Assembly: GCA_963824595.1 (NCBI GenBank)
Contig: CAWGPY010000004.1
Coordinates: forward strand, 266,420-330,419
Source: Cybelea sp963824595
Lineage (GTDB): Bacteria; Vulcanimicrobiota; Vulcanimicrobiia; Vulcanimicrobiales; Vulcanimicrobiaceae
Direction of reading: 5' to 3'
Length of the DNA stretch: 64,000 bases
A program made the position numbers and the translations under genes. Positions 60,254-64,000 of this stretch are shown here, in pieces. Each line of letters begins with the position of its first letter. Within the stretch, counting starts at the first letter, position 1. The notes beneath the pieces were generated by a model. The model made no database searches and had not been told where the DNA came from. It was given only the letters and a program-made list of their open reading frames with translations.

Positions 60254-60273
60254 CTAAGTCCCAAGCTCTTCAT
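60254..60273 (-). pseudogene. 5' fragment of the lipoprotein gene interrupted by the IS
   Basis: The minus-strand ATG at 60273 begins MKSLGL and then runs into the IS. The intact paralogue begins MKSLGLSRYALAMG. The upstream bases (GCTCTGCTCCTCGCTCCGCG region) also match the leader of the paralogue, so this is the original start of the gene whose remainder lies at 58570. Confidence 0.7.
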
Positions 60274-60379
60274 ATGCTCTGCTCCTCGCTCCGCGAACGC
60301 CACGGCGCCCAGCATCGTTTCGGCTCTTCTGGGCGAGGCTCATTCTCCAAAGTGGCCGGGCCGCGTTCGGCTGGACACT
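60274..60379. other. Leader of the interrupted lipoprotein gene
   Basis: Non-coding. The first ~30 bases are homologous to 60953-60980 upstream of the intact paralogue; the rest shows no feature until the direct repeat. Confidence 0.35.
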
Positions 60380-60411
60380 GATATTACATAAGGGCCCCAA
60401 TAGTTCCGATT
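60380..60411. repeat. ~32-bp direct repeat, copy 2 (island unit border)
   Basis: GATATTACATAAGGGCCCC then AATAGTTCCGATT, close to copy 1 at 58155-58185 and in the same orientation; it contains the 8-bp palindrome GGGGCCCC. It lies about 50 nt past the stop of the intact lipoprotein gene. Confidence 0.7.
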
Positions 60412-60460
60412 TGCTTGGTAAGCGCGGGGTGCGCAGGGGGCGGGGTCGCGAAGTGCGCCT

Positions 60461-60952
60461 TCAGAGGGGCGAGCAACCCTGCAGCGTCGGCGTGGTCGTG
60501 ACGAACCCGAGAAGTGCGATCGTCGTTGCGATAAGAGTAAATGCGGCGACCGTTGGAATCGGGCGGAAGTTCATATGTCTTGTAGCGTAGCCAGCGACTA
60601 CGTACAAAAGAGCCGCCGCCACGATCGTAGCTAACAAAATCGTCGGCTGATGAAGATATAAAACTGTCGCGGCGGCGTTTCCGAACGCCCAGTCCCAGCT
60701 CATGCAATGATGCAACCCCGACCCAAAGTTGTAAAAATGAGCAAGCAGTATTCCGCATAAAATGGAGAGCCACGCGCCCTTAACGTTGAAGGGTGTGTCT
60801 ATCGTTGCCTTTGTGCCCATCACACAACCATTTATCCTAACGCCGCGTCCGACACCTTTGTGCGCCGCTGGCTGCGCTTCGCCGCACCCGGCCAGCAATG
60901 CAGCAGCCGCGCCCATAGCTAAGGCATAGCGGCTCAATCCCAAGCTCTTCAT
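60461..60952 (-). CDS. Lipoprotein with three membrane-like segments, unknown function
   Basis: 163 residues from ATG 60952. The lipoprotein signal MKSLGLSRYALAMGAAAALLAGC gives acylation at Cys23. After a polar stretch (RINGCVMGTKATIDTPF) come hydrophobic segments GAWLSILCGILLAHFYNF, TILLATIVAAALLYVVAGYA and VAAFTLIATTIALLGFV. No family recognised. Its signal peptide and leader are homologous to the gene interrupted by the IS to the left, but the mature parts differ, as if different bodies had been joined to one secretion signal. Confidence 0.6.
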   Translation of the reverse strand: MKSLGLSRYALAMGAAAALLAGCGEAQPAAHKGVGRGVRINGCVMGTKATIDTPFNVKGAWLSILCGILLAHFYNFGSGLHHCMSWDWAFGNAAATVLYLHQPTILLATIVAAALLYVVAGYATRHMNFRPIPTVAAFTLIATTIALLGFVTTTPTLQGCSPL

Positions 60953-61131
60953 CTGTCTGCTCCTCGCTCCGTGAACGTATCGCCGGGCAGCTATGTTCTG
61001 CCGGGCGTCCGGCTCGATTGTAGCACGGCGCCTAGGAAGGGCAAAGCGACCAGGTAGTTCGGCAAGCTGATGTGCCCTGCAGAGTAGAAGGCCCGGGCCA
61101 CGCGCCAATGGCGCCCCCACGACCTAGTCCG

Positions 61132-61815
61132 TTAGTGCGATATCAGCGGGGCGATGAGCGCGCCGACCTGATGCACCAAATCCGCGCACCCTCCCAGTGT
61201 TGCTGCCGCTTGCAACGACGACCATGCTGCGCCAAGAATGCTCCGATTCGGGACAGGCTTCGCCAACTGCGACTGTATCGTCTCGATATCAGCTACAACT
61301 GACATCTTGTCTTGCTCGGGTTCCTCCGAAGCTATAACAGCTTCGCGGAGATCGACCAGCTTTCGCCCAAGTTCTCCAAATTGGGCGTCGATCTGATTGC
61401 CGTCGCCGAGGGTGATTATATTTTGACCGGTCGCCTCTATCTTAATCCCGTGGAACTTTGGCATCGTAAATTCTCCTGGTCCCTCTATCTTATCTATCCC
61501 AGAGGCGGAGATTTGATAGTATTTGGTGATCGACGGTACGGTCGTTCCGCCTCTCGTACGCACCTCTTTTTCCACGGATTTCTCCTCAATCCAACCTTGG
61601 CTAATCAGGTACGTTAGGTTGCTCTGTACTTGTTGCTGCGTGAGGCTGTGCAACGATTTAAGTTCCGCTTTTATGTCGCGGATTCGTATCGCAGAGCCGC
61701 GTTTGCCCATGATGCTCGTTGCGTTGCTGTTACGCTCGTAAAAATAGTTGAGAAGCAATTGCCGAATCTCATTATTCGTGAGTTCTGGCTTCTTTACGCG
61801 ATCAGCTTTTGCCAC
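61132..61815 (-). CDS. Winged-helix protein with GDGN-type C-terminal domain, unknown function
   Basis: 227 residues, GTG start 3 nt after the Cas1 stop. The N-terminal winged helix (IRDIKAELKSLHSLTQQQVQSNLTYLISQGWIEEK, then KYYQISASGIDKIEGPGEF) should bind DNA or act as a protein-binding module. The C-terminal half starts IEATGQNIITLGDGNQIDAQFGELGRKL and continues in helices ending LGGCADLVHQVGALIAPL. I recall this wHTH plus GDGN layout as a conserved uncharacterised family, without a proven function. Coupling to Cas1 makes a shared role plausible. Confidence 0.55.
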   Translation of the reverse strand: MAKADRVKKPELTNNEIRQLLLNYFYERNSNATSIMGKRGSAIRIRDIKAELKSLHSLTQQQVQSNLTYLISQGWIEEKSVEKEVRTRGGTTVPSITKYYQISASGIDKIEGPGEFTMPKFHGIKIEATGQNIITLGDGNQIDAQFGELGRKLVDLREAVIASEEPEQDKMSVVADIETIQSQLAKPVPNRSILGAAWSSLQAAATLGGCADLVHQVGALIAPLISH

Positions 61816-61818
61816 GTC

Positions 61819-63192
61819 TTACGCTTTCCGATCGGCGCGATACCTGCGCATCTGCGCTGCCTTGTGCGCCAGCATTTCATCCGGACCGAACCCTAGCGAC
61901 CGCCGTCGATTGGTTTGAGCGATCTTGGCGCCGCGCCGCTTAGCTGCTTCTCCACCGTGGCCCGGGTCGAGTCCCGAGGCCCGCATTTCGGCGAGGCGAG
62001 CATTTGCCTTCTCGATTGGCTTCGCCACCTCCACGCTATAGCGCAAATAGCAGTGCCGCCCGCAGTACTTCAGGCCCTTACGCGGTAGCGGCTCTTTGCA
62101 ATAGCCACAGGCCGATCGATCCCACGACTCGCGCCGCTGCTCCAGCGGCTTCGGGCCTTCGCGTACGAGCCGCCGCGGCACGGTGATCCGCCTTAGCTGC
62201 TTGGCGTAGTCGTTTGCGAGTTCAAGCGCTGCCTTTCGGAATCGCGGCATCAGCTGCGCGGCGAGGAGACCGGTTAGGTCCGGGTCGAGCCGCACGACCC
62301 CGTCCCGCAGCTCATGGAACATCGCCGGGTGCAGCTTCTCCTTGTGTAGCAGTTCCAACGCCCAAACGTCCGCCTTCGATCGTAGCGGTTCGAGCAAATC
62401 GTAGATGAACGATTCGCGCAGCCGATCGTCCGTGTGGAGCAGCCCAAGGTCGGGGTCGAGCCCGACCACCTCGCAGGCGATCCGAGTTTCTACCTCCAGC
62501 AGCGTATAGCAATAGTTCAGGACGGCATTGAATGGGTCGGTGGCATCCCGTACCCGATCGCGTCTCCCGCTTGTCCGCGGAGAGATGGCCGCCCAGTGGG
62601 CCGGTATCCGTTTCAGTGCCCAGGGGCGCCACGGAAGCGGGGTCTCGACCAGCACGTCCCAGTAGACTTGTGCGGCCCGTCCCTCCAAGGTGAGGAAGTC
62701 CACAAGCGTCGTCGCCTCCATCAGAGACGCTTTACATGCGTGGATTTCCGAGGTTGCCGCGGACTTCCCCAAGTCGTTCACGATACCGAGCCTCGGAAAG
62801 TCCCGTTCGATCGCGGAAACCTGAGAGTCCAGTTTCTTTCCAAGGAGGTACCGTGCCAGGTGGACAGCGTCGTCCGTGACCGCGGAAACGGCCTGGGCTC
62901 GCTTTACGGGTCCGTCGTGCGGCGCGTCCGGAATGAGACAGTTGAGCAGCGTACTGTCCGACGCGACGAAGGACACCGCGATCCCCATTCGAGCGCACCA
63001 ATCGATGGCGTCCATGGAGACTGTTCCGCCGGGCGCGCGGACAACGATCCGCTCGACCTCGCATCGTCCGCGGGGAAAGTGAATCTCGCGGCGGTCCTCC
63101 ATCGTGAAGCCGTCCCTGACAACCAGGTGCCCGCGTTCCACGTTCAGCTTGGCAGCATATCCTTCGACGACCAAAACGGATGATTTGCTCAT
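61819..63192 (-). CDS. cas1: Stand-alone Cas1-type integrase with C-terminal zinc finger
   Basis: 457 residues from ATG 63192, with AAGGGG upstream and ATGA overlap with the previous gene. The Cas1 catalytic residues are all visible: Glu170 in FLTLEGRAAQVYW, His253 in GLLHTDD, and Asp265/Glu268 in IYDLLEPLR, with NAVLNYCYTLLEVETR and GLDPDLG as flanking signatures. After the ~330-residue Cas1 body come about 125 extra residues. They hold a zinc-finger pattern C362-x2-C365-x11-C377-x3-C381 and a basic tail (AKRRGAKIAQTNRRRSLGFG). No cas2, cas4, effector gene or CRISPR array is visible. Closest idea: a Cas1-solo integrase. Confidence 0.85.
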   Translation of the reverse strand: MSKSSVLVVEGYAAKLNVERGHLVVRDGFTMEDRREIHFPRGRCEVERIVVRAPGGTVSMDAIDWCARMGIAVSFVASDSTLLNCLIPDAPHDGPVKRAQAVSAVTDDAVHLARYLLGKKLDSQVSAIERDFPRLGIVNDLGKSAATSEIHACKASLMEATTLVDFLTLEGRAAQVYWDVLVETPLPWRPWALKRIPAHWAAISPRTSGRRDRVRDATDPFNAVLNYCYTLLEVETRIACEVVGLDPDLGLLHTDDRLRESFIYDLLEPLRSKADVWALELLHKEKLHPAMFHELRDGVVRLDPDLTGLLAAQLMPRFRKAALELANDYAKQLRRITVPRRLVREGPKPLEQRRESWDRSACGYCKEPLPRKGLKYCGRHCYLRYSVEVAKPIEKANARLAEMRASGLDPGHGGEAAKRRGAKIAQTNRRRSLGFGPDEMLAHKAAQMRRYRADRKA

Positions 63193-64000
63193 AGTCCCCT
63201 TCCTAATCGGCGGCGATACCATTCGCTGATGTGATCCATCCTGCGCACTCGCTGCTCCAACTCAGCGCCATTGGAGCGACGGACCAGTTCAAGAAATCGG
63301 CTTTGTGGGTAGTCGAGCGCAAAGGTCAAGAAGTACGCTGATACCATCGGTAAAAACCAATAGAACCCTCGCGCATGCTCGCGGGCGGTCCCAGTCAGGT
63401 TTTTCGGTGGCCTGCTGTTGTGCCGTCTCTGAATCCCAAATCCTCGCTCACAGGCTGCAAATGCGAGGCCAGAATCTCGGCATGCCTGTTCGAGTAGATG
63501 CGGTTGGGTGCGCTGTGTGCTTCGTATTTCATTGAGAATCTGGTTGTTGCCAAGCTCCGGATCGACAAACCGAGGTCCCTCGGATGCAAGCGTCTTTTTT
63601 AATTGCTGCGCTCCTATTGTTGCGAATGCCGCGATAAACATGCCTTTGGCGATCTTCCGCACCGCCTCGCTGACCGACGGTGACGATGTCCGCACATTAA
63701 AGGTCATCTGAACAATGACAAAGCCAACCTCTTCGGCAAACTGTTTGGCCATCTCGCGCTTAACGTGGTTACGAATCGGCGTCATCAGAATGAGGTCAGC
63801 CGCCATTCTCTGCGCGAGCCTGCGAGCGTCACTTTCGTTGAGCATTCGCGGGTCGTATCGCCCGCTGCTTTGCTGGATCAGACGCCGCCGAAGATACTTG
63901 TAAAAGGCGCGGATGCTCTTTTCCATGTGATCAGCTATAAGCTCGGCCGGAACCTTAATGCCGGAAAGTGCAGCGAAGTAGGCGACGGCTTCGGGCGATT
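63189..64000 (-). CDS. Unknown protein, N-terminus beyond the window, upstream partner of Cas1
   Basis: At least 269 residues. The minus-strand frame remains open to the window edge (SPEAVAYFAALSGIKVPAELIADHM precedes the internal ATG at 63926), so the gene continues to the right. It contains a possible helical region (RRLAQRMAADLILMTPIRNHVKREMAKQF), a hydrophobic stretch near FGFVIVQM-like VGFVIVQMTF and a segment FYWFLPMVSAYFLTFAL. Charged at the end (EQRVRRMDHISEWYRRRLGRGL). No family recognised. Its stop overlaps the cas1 ATG, so the two are translationally coupled. Confidence 0.5.
   Translation of the reverse strand, partial: SPEAVAYFAALSGIKVPAELIADHMEKSIRAFYKYLRRRLIQQSSGRYDPRMLNESDARRLAQRMAADLILMTPIRNHVKREMAKQFAEEVGFVIVQMTFNVRTSSPSVSEAVRKIAKGMFIAAFATIGAQQLKKTLASEGPRFVDPELGNNQILNEIRSTQRTQPHLLEQACRDSGLAFAACERGFGIQRRHNSRPPKNLTGTAREHARGFYWFLPMVSAYFLTFALDYPQSRFLELVRRSNGAELEQRVRRMDHISEWYRRRLGRGL

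Noticed and set aside
60250..64000. CRISPR array near cas1
   Set aside because: No regularly spaced repeats are seen; the only repeated unit (31 bp) has two copies 2.2 kb apart with genes and an IS between.

Overview
The window is GC-rich (roughly two thirds G+C over most of its length), very gene-dense, and comes from a bacterium with an outer membrane: it has a 1350-residue TonB-receptor-like porin and several lipoproteins. It also has a Bacillus-type SOS circuit, with LexA boxes of the form CGAAC-N4-GTTYG and a divergent LysM gene. Genes are packed with 1 to 14 nt stop/start overlaps and frequent GTG, TTG and probably CTG starts. This mix resembles deep-branching diderm lineages such as Candidatus Eremiobacterota (WPS-2); that placement is inference from gene content, not a demonstrated assignment. 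No intergenic stretch exceeds 300 bases. The longest non-coding piece is the ~280 nt tail of an insertion sequence.

Layout. 1-4.5 kb: end of a lysine 5,6-aminomutase pair (kamD partial, kamE), GDP-deoxyhexose synthesis (gmd, rmd), an isoprenylcysteine-methyltransferase-type membrane protein and a CDF metal exporter. 4.5-10.6 kb: a lipoprotein phosphoesterase, thiolase, acyl-CoA dehydrogenase and sucCD. 10.8-18.1 kb: a large Cys-rich TonB-receptor-like protein, then a secreted protein followed by three tandem, nearly identical secreted paralogues of unknown function. 18.3-23.6 kb: a second phosphoesterase, the LysM/lexA divergent SOS unit, an orphan PTS EIIC-like permease, a methionine-gamma-lyase-family enzyme and an FHA protein. 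23.6-31.1 kb: panC-coaBC-coaX-dusB, a class-III aminotransferase, an SRPBCC protein, and a two-gene unit whose first member resembles cyanobacterial acyl-ACP reductase. 31.2-36.6 kb: housekeeping genes (greA, lysS, truA, rplM, rpsI). 36.7-37.9 kb: a repeat-rich YXWGXW-type secreted protein.

38.0-50.3 kb is a single run of flagellar-type secretion genes in one direction: flgB-like, flgC, fliE, fliF, fliH, fliI, a lytic transglycosylase, a FliK-C-like gene, a flgF/G-like rod gene, fliM-like, fliN, fliP, metF, fliQ, fliR, flhB, flhA. Many products are shorter than usual. There is no separate fliG; instead the FliF C-terminus carries a stretch resembling the FliG middle domain. No FliG torque domain, hook, filament or stator gene is in the window. 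This is the strongest candidate for an unusual system. A sodium/solute symporter, secD, secF and a HIRAN-helicase fusion follow to 56.9 kb.

From about 56.9 kb to the end the DNA changes character (lower GC, truncated genes, repeats, small lipoproteins) and looks like an acquired island. It holds an Uma2 nuclease-like gene, a 5'-truncated clostripain-type peptidase, two units related by homologous lipoprotein 5' ends and a shared ~31-bp direct repeat, and an IS110-family (IS1111-type) element. The element has split one lipoprotein gene and appears to have supplied it with a new ribosome-binding site and start codon. Last comes a three-gene leftward operon containing a stand-alone Cas1 with a C-terminal zinc finger, with no Cas2, effector or CRISPR array visible.
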